Positions 44,481 through 56,080 of a DNA stretch of 64,000 nt are shown in pieces. The translations under genes and the position numbers were made by a program. The first letter of the stretch is position 1, and every line of letters starts with the position of its first letter. The notes below the pieces were generated by a model. That model was not told the DNA's origin. It did not search any database and saw nothing but the letters and a program-made list of their open reading frames with translations. Origin of the DNA: Piezodorus guildinii (lineage: Eukaryota; Arthropoda; Insecta; Hemiptera; Pentatomidae); assembly GCA_023052935.1 (NCBI GenBank), contig CM041294.1, positions 86,103,474 to 86,167,473 on the forward strand. The letters run 5' to 3'.

Positions 44481-45264
44481 CACTTGCCTGTCTTATTGGA
44501 CGGCGCGTAGCACAGGTATTTCCATATCCATGTTATCTATTATTTATAAGGGCTAAATAATAAAAAAATAAAACATTTTAACTGCCTTTCGAGTTATACT
44601 TACAGGCAGAAATCTGAGCTTAGGATGAAAAAACCGCACAAGTTATATCAATTAAAAAAAAAAAAAAAACTAACTAACTAGACTGTTAGCAAAAGTAAAA
44701 CTCGTATACAGGTCTGAACAGGCAATAATCGATGCAACGTGGCATATATTTGAGCGCCGCCCCACAGTGCAGACGTTGAAAATCAACGCCAGCGTGAACG
44801 TGTTAATCATTTAACGTTATGCTAAAACACACCTAAAAAGGCTTAAATCGCGATGATAAATTTTGGCAAAGACTCATAACTATCTATATATATAACCCGA
44901 ATCTCAAAACCCGGTTGTTAGTTTTGTGTATTGCTTAAAATAAAAAAAATCAACTTAAACATTCCTTAATACAATATATATTTGTTTGAAAGATTCCTTT
45001 TTTAGGTCAAATATTGGATCCGTCATCATTCAAATATTTGCAGAAATGTTAACTAGAACATAATCATATGATTTAAAATTTTTGATAAATATTTTACGAT
45101 AGTTGTTCTAAAAAATAAAAAAAATCTAATCAATGATATGAACCAAGTATGCGAGTACCCATTCCATAGGAGACATCTGACATAATTAATATATTATATA
45201 ATTACATTAATTACTTATTTTTTAATGTACCCACGAAGGCCGATAATCCATAATAATATTGTTT

Positions 45265-45462
45265 TTTATTGATTTAACGTCACTTTATGCTACTTTGGCT
45301 ACTCGGGTGATGCTACAATAAGAGTCCTAAATTTTACCTAGCAGGTTTAATTAGTGAATACCTGACATCAGAGGCACGGGACCACCACTCAACGTCCCCT
45401 CCGAAGGACGACATAACCATTGATTTTTCACGCTAGCCACTACGCTCAGATGACCTCCGTTT
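45265..45462 (-). mobile_element. SINE family A, minus strand
   Basis: ttgatttaacgtcactttat, gaccaccactcaacgtcccc, tccgaaggacgacataac and the head region ctagccactacgctcagatg, in minus-strand order. The B box region is partly lost. Confidence 0.75.
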
Positions 45463-45518
45463 CAATCCCCCTCCCCGAATCTATTTTATAATATAACTAA
45501 CTAACCAACTATATACTC

Positions 45519-45519
<1 letters not shown>

Positions 45520-45578
<59 letters not shown>
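45520..45578. repeat. (TA)n microsatellite
   Basis: Pure TA run of about 59 bp. Confidence 0.97.
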
Positions 45579-45580
<2 letters not shown>

Positions 45581-46394
45581 TATTTATTTTTAACTTATTC
45601 TGGAATTCTCTAGGATTATATGCCGATAATCGATGAAGAATAAGTTATAAAATGTTTCTATCAAACTGGAAAAAAAATGAAGTCAGTTGGATAAAAACCA
45701 TAATAAAATAACTCCACGTTATTTTTATTGCCTAAGGAAACAATAAAATTCACTTGAGATAAAATATTTGGCCGTTACTGCTGGAGCTTTATGCCCCTAT
45801 GAAAAAGGGATCTGAGATTTCTGTGATGGAATATTCTAACCATTCCCTAGGCCGATGGAGGAGGCCATGAAAGGGAGCCATATCCAGAAGGCATTGCCTA
45901 GGGCTCCTTGATATTTCATATAATGGCCGCTTTCCAAAGAGCTAGGGGCAGCCATGCAAAGAGGTTACCTCTGTCTGCTACGGGTAATCTCATCCTCATT
46001 CAATATCTCCCGGCTCTTCCGCCTCTATGAATATTCACTTCCGTATTGAGATTCAGAAGGCAGTATCCATGATGTCATTTGCTAATAGCTTAAAGTGGTG
46101 GGGAAGCGTATTTCCGTTTAACTGCTGACAGACACAGATATAACTCAAAAATCTTAAAATTTTAAAAGTTAAAATCTTATTTTACCCTCAAGTTTTATGT
46201 CGTGAATAAAGAGTATTGTTACAAAACTACAAATATAAAGTAACTTTCAAAGGGAATGTTATTTTTCCATTCTACTACTCATATGTTATACAAAAAAAAG
46301 ATTATCTAAAAAAAATACGGTTCCTCATTTCTTCTTTACTTAAATATAAAATTGATTAAACTTCTTGATGTTTCCGCTTTTATCAAGCTAACAA

Positions 46395-46810
46395 ATATGG
46401 AATGGTTAAGTTTTTCTACGAAATAAAGGTACTTTAGAGGATTAGAAAAGAAAATATCGGCATTTTAGCCTTGTCAGACTATTTTAATCACAATGAAGCC
46501 CAAATGATATTAAAGCCTCTTAAATTTGACATCATATAAAGCGAGTTTAATATAAAATGGTTCTTGGGGGTGCGTCGATAGTGGTGAAAATGTTGCTGTA
46601 ACATCTCAGGTATATACGTTTTTAAACTATGGAATTTCAGTTCCATGCAACTTATCGTTTTCGAGCTTGACTTACCGCACACATAGACCTTTTTGCGAGA
46701 CTTGGTCACTTGGACTTCAAAGGTATATTTACGGTGAACTCGAATTCGAAAATTTTCTCGATCACATCATTTTCCTTTCCTATATATTTCATAGTAAGTA
46801 TATTTTACTT
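46395..46810 (+). repeat. Family X copy
   Basis: Contains ttttagccttgtcagacta, the body aaatttgacatcatataaagcg, cgcacacatagacctttttgcgagacttgg and a tcgaaaattttctcgatcaca 3' part. Non-coding; the small ORFs in both strands are chance. Confidence 0.72.
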
Positions 46811-46934
46811 TGTTTGCTATCCTGGGGTTTCTGTGGCCAGGAGGTTGAGGGCAGGGGATTGTGGCCGAGTTAAAAGTGCCTCGCCACCATGACGCTAACT
46901 TGTAATTGTATTAACTAATGCTGCGAAACCTGCG

Positions 46935-48215
46935 GATTAAAATAACGGCAATTAAGTCCTGTCAGACTATTCTAATCAAAATTAAACCTACACCATATTT
47001 TTAGAAAAGTGGCTCTTCTTGTTTGGCGATTTTGTCGTAAAAGTTGCTTTAATATCGCATTCATATACACCCATAAAATATGAAATTTTAGTTCTATATA
47101 ACTTACTATTATCCCTTTCACCTGTGTTATTTAATATAGCTTTAGAATATGTCATAGAAAAGGTGACGTGTACCGAGAAAGGCTTAAATATGGGTGACAA
47201 GATTCCGATTTTGGGTATGCCGATGATCTGGTACTGCTAGGGGAAGGCACGGAAACCATACAACTAAATACAAGTGTGTTAATAAAAACCGGTAAAGAAA
47301 TAGGACTCGAATTAAATACCGATAAGACGAAATATATGATTAGTAGCAGAAACGGTGTCGATCTTGGTGATATTGATGTATCAGGGCATACTTTTGAACA
47401 CGTAGAGAAATTCAAGTATTTAGGTTCAATTATAACTAGAAAAAATGAAATCCAGGAAGAAATAAAATCCCGGTTAAAGGTGGAAAATGCGTGTTATTAT
47501 TCAGTTGCTTAGTTACTTAGTTCGCGGCTTCTATCTAAAAACTTAAAGATTAGAATTTATAAAACTATTATTCTTCCAACGGTTCTTTACGGATGTGAAA
47601 CGTGGCCGCTTACTTTGAAGGATGAACAACGGCTTAAAGTTTTCGAAAATAAGGTATTGCGTAAAATATTTGGTCCGAAGAGAGATGAGGCCACTGGGGA
47701 GTTCAGAAGGTTGCACAACGCGGAATTGCGGAACTTGTATCCTGTGAATATAATTGAGCTGATTGCATCGCGGAGACTCAAATGGGCGAGTAAAGTTGTT
47801 GGGCTCGTTGACGAGCGGATTCCGAGAAAGTTGGTATTTGCTGATCCGACTGGTAGGCGTCCGAAAGGTAGGCCGAAGCGGAGATGGGAGGATTGCGTTA
47901 AGGCTGATCTCGGGAGCTTGGGCCTGAATGGTGAACATTGGACGAGTCTGTGTAGGCGGAATTTGGTGGTATCGGCATCGAACCTTCGGGTTCGCTAAGC
48001 CTATTATTATTATTATATTATTATTATTATTATAACTTACTATTATCGAGCAAGAGTTACCACATACACACACAAATATGTTTGCAAGACTCGTTCACAT
48101 GGACTCAAACCTTAAAACGTATATTTACGATGAAAACTGGAATTCGAAAATTTTTTCGATCTCAATCTGGATCTCCTTTACTATATATTTCATATATAGG
48201 TAACTGAAAGTAAAA
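46935..48215 (+). repeat. Family X copy split by an RTE LINE
   Basis: The left part 46935-47113 (gtcctgtcagactattctaa...) and right part 48031-48215 (gagcaagagttaccaca, tggaattcgaaaattttttc) join into one family X copy once the LINE and one target duplication are removed. Confidence 0.8.
47114..48030 (+). mobile_element. 5'-truncated RTE-like LINE with 17-bp target duplication
   Basis: It opens inside RT (LSPVLFNIALEYVIEK) and passes the catalytic box (GYADDLVLLGEG, in a frame reached by a shift near 47205). It continues IGLELNTDKTKYMIS, HVEKFKYLGSIITR, ACYYSVA with an amber at 47510, then LYGCETWPLTLKDEQRLKVF, VLRKIFGPKRDEATGE, RRPKGRPKRRWEDCVKADLG and a stop after SNLRVR at 47996. The tail is (att)n, typical of RTE elements. 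tataacttactattatc flanks it at 47097-47113 and 48031-48047. Inactive through truncation, a frameshift and a stop. Confidence 0.88.
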
Positions 48216-48351
48216 AAATTGTGCTTTTGTGTTAATTATTTCTAATAACCATGTAGTAGCCTTTTCCATATCTTGTTCATAGATGTTTTTACTTTTTTAG
48301 ACTACATTGAAATGTTTTAGTTAAATTATACTCTATTTTTTATTTTTCCAG

Positions 48352-48489
48352 TCGGAGCAAAAGAGATTCTTGCAGCAACACAAACAAAGATCAGAAACTT
48401 ACAGCAAAGCCGCAGCTACCATGAAGAAACAGAGGAAGAAGCAGAGAAATGCTTCCAAAACCGGAATAGCAATGGACAAGGAATTGAAG
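48352..48489 (+). CDS. IRSp53: IRSp53/BAIAP2 homologue, exon 3 of window (I-BAR basic patch)
   Basis: A 138-bp, phase 0-0 exon (46 codons) between tttttccag and gttagt. It encodes a strongly basic coiled-coil segment that includes MKKQRKKQRN. The KKxRKK arrangement corresponds to the lysine cluster of the vertebrate IMD (KKLRKK), which is known to be needed for membrane and actin binding. Its preservation argues for a working I-BAR surface. The exon ends with MDKELK, matching the vertebrate SDKELQ boundary. It lies about 300 bp downstream of an RTE-type LINE and an AT-rich repeat. Confidence 0.92.
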
Positions 48490-48599
48490 GTTAGTACGAT
48501 ACATTAAATATTATGTAGTTTTCTGTTTCTGCTTTATTTATCTTAAAGTTAGAAAAGTATTAATTATTGGGTAGTAATAGGACTTCGTAACATTTTTTA

Positions 48600-49905
48600 C
48601 TGGGGATTTCAATAAAAACTTCAGATTATTCTAAATATTTTATGTTTCTGCGATATCCTGTGTCGTAGAGCGAGTTTAATCAAAACCGTTAGAGCCATTT
48701 TGGAGAGGTCAAGGTCAAGGTGAGGCATTAAAATATATAAGTTTTACGCTTAGTAAGAACCCTAAAAGTTTAAATAATTTCTTCAAAACAGTACTTTCAA
48801 TAAGATTTCTTCAAAACTGTGTTCAGATAAAGATTCCTTTTTATGAAATGAAAATGAAAAAATAATTTTTATTCTGGGACAGCTAGTCCCCTAAGAATAA
48901 TATAAATGTACATTAAAGTATTAATCTTCTGGCTATTACGTCTACAAAATATACATCATACAACAAATTATACTGCATATTATGAATAAAAAAAATTAAA
49001 AAAATGCATACATACACTTAAACACACGCATATATATGTACAAGGTAATATTGCAACCTTATAATTGATAAAAGAAATGAAATGAACTGAAACATTGAAT
49101 AATAAAAAAATAAATTAAATAAATAAACAGTGTAAATAGTCAAAACTTATACTTATAAAGGCGCGGTAGACTGATATTCAAGGAGATGGATTTTCCTTTT
49201 TTTATTTCCTTTTTATTTTATTTTATATCCTTATTTATTTTAATTTCCTTTTTAGTAGTAAGGAATACAGTTTTTAAGAAACCATATTAAAAGAAAAAAA
49301 AATCTGGTGCGCGCAACACACGACTTTCAGTTACCTCCGCTGTTAAAATCAATAAAATAATTAATTGAATTTAATTTCAATAGAAACATGTATTTTAGTA
49401 AATATTCTATTAAATTTTTACCTATAACAATCAGTTAGTTTTATCGGCTTCTCGTTACCCTCATTAACTTTTACAATACCGTGTATTGCATATGTTTTCT
49501 ATAATCTTTCGTTTTCCAACGGTATATTATACATCTATATAACTAAATGTTGTTGTTTTCAAAAACTCATAAATTAGATTATAAAATATGTTTGCATTTT
49601 TCTGTTTTAGTTGTTTATCGAATTCGCTCAACTTGTATATTTATTCGTTATTTATGCTAACAAGAAAATATGCCTAATATTGTGAAGTCTACAAAATTAA
49701 AGGTACTTCAGAGGAAGAAAATTTAAAATATCGCCATTTTAGCTTTATCACACTATTTAATCAAAATGAAGCCTTCGTTAAATTAAAGCCCATTAAATTT
49801 TACATCGATATAGCGATATGGTGATTTCAATAAAAATTTCAGATTATTGTAAATATTTTATGTTAAGCGTTTCTGTAACATCCCGTGCCGTAGAATAAGG
49901 ATTGT
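48600..49905 (+). repeat. Family X copy interrupted at 48843-49247
   Basis: 48600-48842 and 49248-49905 follow, with gaps, the order of the copy at 51780-52985 (agtttttaagaaaccatatt, cagttagttttatcggcttc, caacggtatattatacatct, aagtctacaaaattaaagg). The 405-bp insert has ttccttttta at both edges (about 48832-48842 and 49246-49256). It looks like a minus-strand LINE 3' end (ttttattctgggacagctag near its T-rich side). Confidence 0.65.
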
Positions 49906-50120
49906 CTGTGACCAATGCTTGAATTTGGTCATCATCAACAGATAAAGGACGTTCGAATCGTCGCTTTGCGTTTTCCAAGTAAAAATTTCTGGTTCTGAAC
50001 CGAGCAAACCCCACTTACACACTGCACATTTTGTTAACCGTCTCTGCAGCGGATTTTCTTTCGGAAATCAAAAATCATTAAATAACGAAAAATTTCTTTC
50101 TCTTCCATTTTGAGGGAGCG
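49905..50120 (-). repeat. Family Y dispersed repeat, inverted copy
   Basis: Reverse-complement matches to 28060-28300: gcggattttctttcggaaat, caaaaatcattaaataacg and aaatttggtcatcatcaac-like blocks. Confidence 0.6.
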
Positions 50121-50224
50121 AAATACTACTTAAAGATAAGGAATCTTGGTTGACACTAAGTAAACATGATTTCATAAGGACAGAGGGGATTAAATTGAAA
50201 TATTGAAAAACGATACAAGCTTAT

Positions 50225-50372
50225 TTTAAAACCCAATACAATAGGCTCATCTACATGCCCATCATAAGGCTTATCTGGACATACGGATTTTAGCTTTGGG
50301 GCTCTACTTTACCATTGAATTCTTCCCGTATCCAGTCCTTACAATGACAAACTATATTCTCACACTAACATA
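50225..50372 (+). mobile_element. Jockey-like LINE fragment, left piece of a copy split by two SINEs
   Basis: aggctcatctacatgcccat, then ggctctactttaccattg, follow the MLIYMxIIRLIWTYGxxLWGST pattern. The copy continues at 50665-50766 (ccctgataatcctccgatgg) and 51083-51210 (3' UTR). Confidence 0.75.
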
Positions 50373-50664
50373 AGGGATCACTTGTAGCTGGGTGGCTAGC
50401 ATAACAGCTTCCTATGTCAAAGGTCACGGATTCAAACCCGCAGGTGGTCCTAGGATTTTTTAATGGAAGTAATAAATCCTTATTTATGCCGTCCTTCGGA
50501 GGGGACGTTAAATGGTGGTACCGAGCCTGTGCGATGTCAGGTACTCGTTAAAGAACCCTATCCTAATAAAACCTGGATAGGCAAAATTTAGGACTCCGCT
50601 GTAGCATCGTCCGATTAGCCATAATAGCATAAAGTGACGTTAAATAAATAATCAAAACAACAAT
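50373..50664 (+). mobile_element. SINE family A
   Basis: Full-length, from gggatcacttgtagctgggt to the aaataaataatcaaaacaa tail, with short ctaacata flanks (50365-50372 and 50665-50672) as the probable target duplication. Confidence 0.87.
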
Positions 50665-50780
50665 CTAACATACTAGTTTCCTCTTTGATCCCTGATAATC
50701 CTCCGATGGGTCTGAAAAGAAGATCGTCCCGAGACCTTCTCATTTAGAATATTTTTTGAGTTCTGCCAATGTGAAGTTTC

Positions 50781-51068
50781 GGGATCACTTGTAGCTGGGT
50801 GGCTAGCGTAACAGCCTCCCATGCCAAAGGTCACGGGTTCAAACCGCAGGTGGTCCTAGGATTTTTTAATGGGAGTAAAAAATCCTCAGTTACGCCGTCC
50901 TTCGGAGGGGACGTTAAAAGGTGGTCCCGAGCCTGTGCGATGTCAGGTACTCGTTAAAGATCCCTATCCTAATAAAACCTGGATAGGCAAAATTTAGGAC
51001 TCCCACTGTAGCATCGTCCGATTAGCCATAGTTGCATAAAAGCGACGTTAAACGAATAAACAAACAAA
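50781..51068 (+). mobile_element. SINE family A with 14-bp target duplication
   Basis: Full-length, very close to the copies at 1534 and 50373. caatgtgaagtttc lies on both sides (50767-50780 and 51069-51082). It inserted into the 3' UTR of the Jockey fragment. Confidence 0.9.
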
Positions 51069-51519
51069 CAATGTGAAGTTTCTCCTCAAGTGTATTATGC
51101 CATTGTTTAATATTTCCCTTTAATTTACGTTATGTATTTATTGTATTAATACATTTATTTATTTTTTAAAGTTGCACAAGTCTTATTTGAAGACTGTTGT
51201 ATAAATAAAGAAGCAAGCTGGGATAAAGCATAAAAAGGGCAAGGCGATGGAGAGTATATAGGAATTTCCGTCTCCGACGGAAAACACAATTTATTTTCCG
51301 AAAATGCGAAAACAGGAGAAGATTGATTTAGAGATTTCCTTCGACGTCAGCGTAAATCAGTTTTTTGTTTGCGGAGCCTGGTAAAGAATGTGGCGACCTC
51401 TAGAGCACGATTAACTTTATCCCCGGAAATATATCAAATCCATTTTTTATGAAAAAGAAGTTTCGTTATAATTTTATTAAATTTATTATACATACATCGA
51501 TATTGCTTGTTTTTTTATT

Positions 51520-51737
51520 AATTGATTTAACGTCAATTTATGCGGCCCTGTCCAATGAGACGAATCTACAGTGTGAGTCCTCAGTTTTCCCTATCCAGGT
51601 TAAATTAGGATAGGGATCATTAAAGTAGTACCTGAAATCGACCAGGCCTGATCAAGGATTTCCTATTCGAATAAAAAATCCTGGGACTTTAGGCATAGAA
51701 TGTTTCTATGTTCATTACACCACAGGTGAACCCGGGA
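51520..51737 (-). mobile_element. SINE family A, minus strand, internally shortened
   Basis: ttgatttaacgtcaatttat..., ttaaattaggatagggatca and catagaatgtttctatgttc leading to caggtgaaccc at the head. The ccttcggagg block is missing. Confidence 0.7.
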
Positions 51738-51779
51738 ATAAAATAAAACACGTACTTCAAGGAGAGGATCCCAAATGTG

Positions 51780-52985
51780 TCTCACCGATTTTGATAAAGT
51801 TTTTTTAAAGTAAAACTAGACATTAAATGATTGGACTCTGCAAAATATTAAGCGGCCAACGCTTCCCAGCAACCGCGTAAAAAAATCGGAAAGTTTGCTC
51901 GCGAAAAACACATTTTATTTAATATCTCTGGTTCTATCGAAGGTAAAAAAAATAATTTTGATAACAAAATTATCCTATTTCAAATTGAAAAAATAAGGCA
52001 TTAAAATATTTAAGTTTTATGCTTTGTAAAAACCCTAAAAATATAAATAATCTCGTATAAAACATTGCTTTTAATAATATTTCTTAAAAATTGTGATCGG
52101 ATGAAGATTCCGTTTTAGAAGTAATAAATGCAGTTTTTAAGAAACCATATTAAAAGTAAAACTAATCTTGTGCACGAAACACACGACATTCGCTTACCTC
52201 CGGTGTTAAAATCAATTTAAGAATTTTTAAATACACTTAGAGATCAAAATAAATTGTTAAAGAATTAATTAAATTGAATTTCAATAGAAACATGTGTTTT
52301 ATTAAATATTTTATTATAATTTTATCTACGAGAATCAGTTAGTTTTATCTGCTTCTCATTACCCTCCATTAACTTTTACAATTCCCTGTATTGCATAATA
52401 TGTTTTCTAAAATATTTTGCTTTCCAACGGTATATTATACATCTATATAAATATTTTTGTTTTCAAAAACTCATAAATTAGATCAAATTCGCTCAACTTG
52501 CTAATTTATCAATGATAAAAAGAAAATATGCCTAATATTGTGAAGTCTAGGTACTTTAGAGGAAGACAATTTAAAATGTCGGCATTTTAGCCCTGTCATA
52601 CTATTTAAATCAAAATTAAACCTACATTAAATTAAAGCCCATTAAATCCATTTAGCGAGTTTAATGAAAATCGTAAAAAGGTCTAAAATCTGTGGTATAA
52701 AGTTGCTCTTGTGGGTAGCTGATTTAGATGAAAAAGTTGCTTTAACATCTCGGGTAAATAGTTGGCATACATATGAAATTTCAGTTTCCTACGACTTTTC
52801 GCTTTCGCGCTAGAATTTCCACACTCACACACAAACACGTACCTTTTTTTCGTGACTTGGTCATTTGGACTAAGAGGACCGTAAAACGTGTATTTCCGTT
52901 GAAAACTGGAATACGACAATTTTCACGGTCGCAATACTTTCCCTTACTATGTATTTCATATATATGGTAAGTGAAAGTAAAACTT
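51780..52985 (+). repeat. Family X, longest copy (~1.2 kb)
   Basis: Starts ctcaccgattttgataaag and ends near gtaagtgaaagtaaaac. Sub-blocks of it recur at 12240, 32320, 40130, 46395, 46935, 48600 and 55640. No ORF of recognised type, no clear TIRs and no poly(A). Class unknown; it could be a non-autonomous element or the 3' region of a larger one. Confidence 0.7.
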
Positions 52986-53893
52986 ACACTTAGGTAAATG
53001 AACCCATACCTACGAACCATCCTGACGACTTCTCAGCAAGAGATGTCTTTACCAAACCAATTATTCCGAATTCAACGTATTTGCTTATTGCAAATAGTTT
53101 TTGTTTACGGATGGCAAATAGCAATTAGTCTAAAACAATTTTAAATAAGTAAATATAATATAATAAATGATCTTCCCGTTAGAAGAAATATTGAAGAATT
53201 GCGTTTAGTTGCGACTAACGGTTGCTAGAGAGCGCTCCGAATAAATAAGGACATTTTCCTCCAGGTGATTACAAGGCCTTATAAATCATAATAATATCTC
53301 GGATTCCGAGTATTCTTTTGGAGGAGTAGCTCTCCCGAGGGGCTTAGGGCAGATAACAAGATGGCTGCCCTTTGGAGATCTAGATTGAAAAGATGCCGTC
53401 TTGGTGTTATGAAAGAAAGTCGCATCAACGGGACATCCTTCCTTTCAACCGCGCTCGGAAAAGGTTTCTTTTCCCCCTCTTTTCATCAAGATCAGATCTA
53501 CTATAGCATCTTCTCTTTTACCTCCGTTTTCCTTATATATTTCCCTTTATTTAATGTTTTGTATTCAATGGTACTTCTCTTAGTCGGCGTAGTGTATAAA
53601 TTGAATCTTCAGAACCGGAGATGACTGCCTGATATTAGTGGAATGCTTTGTTATTAAGATTTTAAAAGGTCCCTGAAATCCCCTCCACTCATATTTTTTA
53701 TTATCTTCTTGATATATTCAATGACGTTACCTTGGTTCATTAAACAGAATCAAAACACCAAATCAAAGGATGAACAATGCCTTAAGGTTTTCAGGAATGA
53801 GTTTATAAGTGAAATAATGGGCATATAAAGTTGTTTGACTTACTCAACGACGAATATAAAAAAAAATTAATATTTGCTGAAGTTACTGATATA

Positions 53894-54235
53894 GGGAATA
53901 ATGGCTTGCTCCAATGGATAGAGAACTAATCTATTGTTCTAGGGATCCCGTCCATGACAGAATAGGGCAACTCTAGGGTATGGAGACACTCATGGGGCAG
54001 ACCCACCCTCTTTAAAGTGGGTACCCAAAATTACGGAAAATCCTGGTGGATGAGTGTGATCTCGGCCTAATCACCTCATTGTATGGTCTATTTTTTTTTT
54101 TTTTTTTTTTTTTTTTTCCGCTCCTACTGATAGGCTTCCAAAAGGTAGACAGTAGCATGGGTGTGAGGATTGTATTAAGTCTGATAATGGTGGCTCAGGC
54201 TTTGACAATAATTATTGTAAGGCATTGAGTTGGAA
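53894..54235 (+). mobile_element. SINE family C
   Basis: tRNA-like head atggcttgctccaatggata followed by gagaactaatctattgttct, then ggcagacccaccctctttaa and gtgggtacccaaaattacgg, shared with 59474-59790, and a later gtgtgatctcggcctaatca block before a T-run. Confidence 0.72.
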
Positions 54236-55190
54236 AAGATATGTTGTTTCTACACGATGAGAGTTGAATTCCTGAAACTACTTTCATGATAGAAGCAGGA
54301 GAAAGTGAAAGGTGTTATTATTTTTAAAACTTAAATAACTAAATGGTAAAGTAACATGAAAACAAGTAGTTGTAATATACACATTATAAAATCATGTTAT
54401 TTGAGTTTAGAAGCAACATTTTAATAAATTAACATTATAATAATAAAAAAAAATGAAGAAAATCATAAAGTTTTATAGAAAATACGGTTATTGTTTCTAA
54501 GGATGTGATGTGAGGAGAAGTTATTCTTGTTTTTATGAAGCTATGATAATGTTTAATTTAATTAAATAACATTCAACCCGTTGTGTCCAGTTTCCAAGTC
54601 TGCTTTTTCACTATTCTACAGAAGTTTGCAAATACAACCACTGCCATCGATCTATGTGTATAATGGTATTAGCGATATTTTTGACAGAAAAAAAAATATT
54701 TTGACAAAAAATGGATTTATTACTATTTGGAAATAGTGGAAACAAAGGACTTGCAACAGTTTGCTGTATTTTTTGTAATCATTTACTGACCACCATCCAG
54801 AACATCGAATCCTTATATATATATAAGCTATATTATGTGACCGATTGTCAATATTCTCATAAAGTGGGAAACATTATAATATGAAATATATTAAATAATT
54901 TTATACAAAAACATTGAATTATGAATATATGAAAGAATTGTGAATAAATGTTAAAGTTGGCAGTAAGGATTAGTTTTTAAAATTCCACTACCAAGTTATA
55001 AAATAAAATTGATTGGAAGATTTCATTATTAAATAATGATTCTGTAATGTCCCTCTTTAATTTAAATCTGATAATGATATCTTAAAAACGTTATCAATTC
55101 ACTCATTTATTCACAATTCTTACTGGTATAGTGTGCTATATTTATTTTATATTGCATCATTATAATAGTTTTTATTTTTATTACTTTCAG

Positions 55191-55256
55191 AGCATGCAGA
55201 TTCTTGAAGAGGAAAGAAACAAACTTGATGCTTTTTGTGAACAGAGTCTTAAAAAT
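55191..55256 (+). CDS. IRSp53: IRSp53/BAIAP2 homologue, exon 4 of window (I-BAR domain)
   Basis: A 66-bp, phase 0-0 exon (22 codons) with a ttactttcag acceptor and gtaagt donor. The peptide begins SMQILEEERNKLDAFCEQ, which fits the IMD helix between the lysine patch and the last helix (vertebrate YIDAISNKQGELENY). On its own the match would be weak. The position, phase and length fit the series of exons on either side. Confidence 0.86.
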
Positions 55257-55639
55257 GTAAGTTTATGAATAAAATGAATACGATAAAATTAGGATTTGCA
55301 AAGTCTGAGTTGTTTATTAGCTGTTGAAAATATTTTTATTTTATTAATTTTTTTACTGTGAAGATATGTACAGACATTATTATGAGTTTGTGTGGCATTA
55401 CCTTAAACTTTGAAGTCAGTTAATGGACTGTAAGGACCAATGGATTTTATTGAAATATTGAAAGAAAAAAATATCTGTTTTGTTGTGCTCCATCCGCGCC
55501 TATATACAAAACTATTTGACTATTTTTTTTTTTTTTCGGCATTCAATTTTCAGGTCTCGCTTTAACGCTCCATGGAAATTCATGTTAACATGGGTCATTT
55601 TGTTTCAAAATATTTATTCGGTTACTTGTAAAGTTTTGC

Positions 55640-56080
55640 TATAAAAAATTAAAGGTTCTTTAGGGGAAGAAAATTTAAAATATCGGTATTTAAGCCCTGT
55701 CAGACTATTTTGATCAGAATGAAAACTACATGATATTAAATGATATAGCGAGTTTAATCAAAATCGTCGGAACCGTTTCTGAGAAAATTGAAAAAAGGTA
55801 CAATATGCATGGTATAAAGTGGCTCTTCTGGCAAGCTCATTTTGATGAAAAAGGTTTTGTAACGTTTAGAGCGTATATTTGTCTTAAATATGAAATTTTA
55901 GTTTCATAGGACTTACCGTTTCCCTCCAGGAGTTACCACACACACAGACCTTTTTGCGGGACTTGGTTATTTGGACTCAGGGGACCCTAAAATGTGTATT
56001 TCCGTCCAAATGAATATTCGAAAATTTTCACGATAGCAATACTTTCCCTTATTATTGTATATATAGTAAGTGAAAGTAAA
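55640..56080 (+). repeat. Family X copy
   Basis: ttaaaggttctttagggga, taagccctgtcagactattt, ttaccacacacacagacctt, then tttgcgggacttggttattt and gtaagtgaaagtaaaaata at the end, collinear with 52550-52985. Confidence 0.75.

Larger units (their letters stand above)
32018..48351 (+). other. IRSp53 intron, 16,334 bp, and its unassigned stretches
   Basis: The gtgagt donor and ttccag acceptor delimit it. Nearly half is one errantivirus. Unassigned: 32018-32632 (AT-rich; 32320-32470 resembles the family X body), 40330-40570, 40670-41140 (around 40950-41010 a SINE/LINE tail-like sequence with ggtcatcagtgcc), 42245-43740 (no gene; a GC-richer part at 43270-43500), 44480-45260, 45580-46390 (GC-richer block at 45775-46110) and 48216-48351. 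No host exon was seen in them. Confidence 0.7.
48490..55190 (+). other. IRSp53 intron, 6,701 bp, and its unassigned stretches
   Basis: The gttagt donor and tttcag acceptor delimit it. It holds family X copies, SINE-A and SINE-C copies and a Jockey fragment (listed separately). Unassigned: 51210-51520, 52985-53890 (a GC-richer block at 53220-53640 with a short ORF of no recognised family) and 54245-55190 (AT-rich, nothing seen). Confidence 0.72.

Noticed and set aside
53361..53624. 87-codon ORF
   Set aside because: Starts MAALWRSRLKRCRLG and has a hydrophobic C-terminal stretch, but there is no homology I can name, no upstream promoter or polyadenylation context, and it is within an IRSp53 intron. 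Not enough to call a gene.
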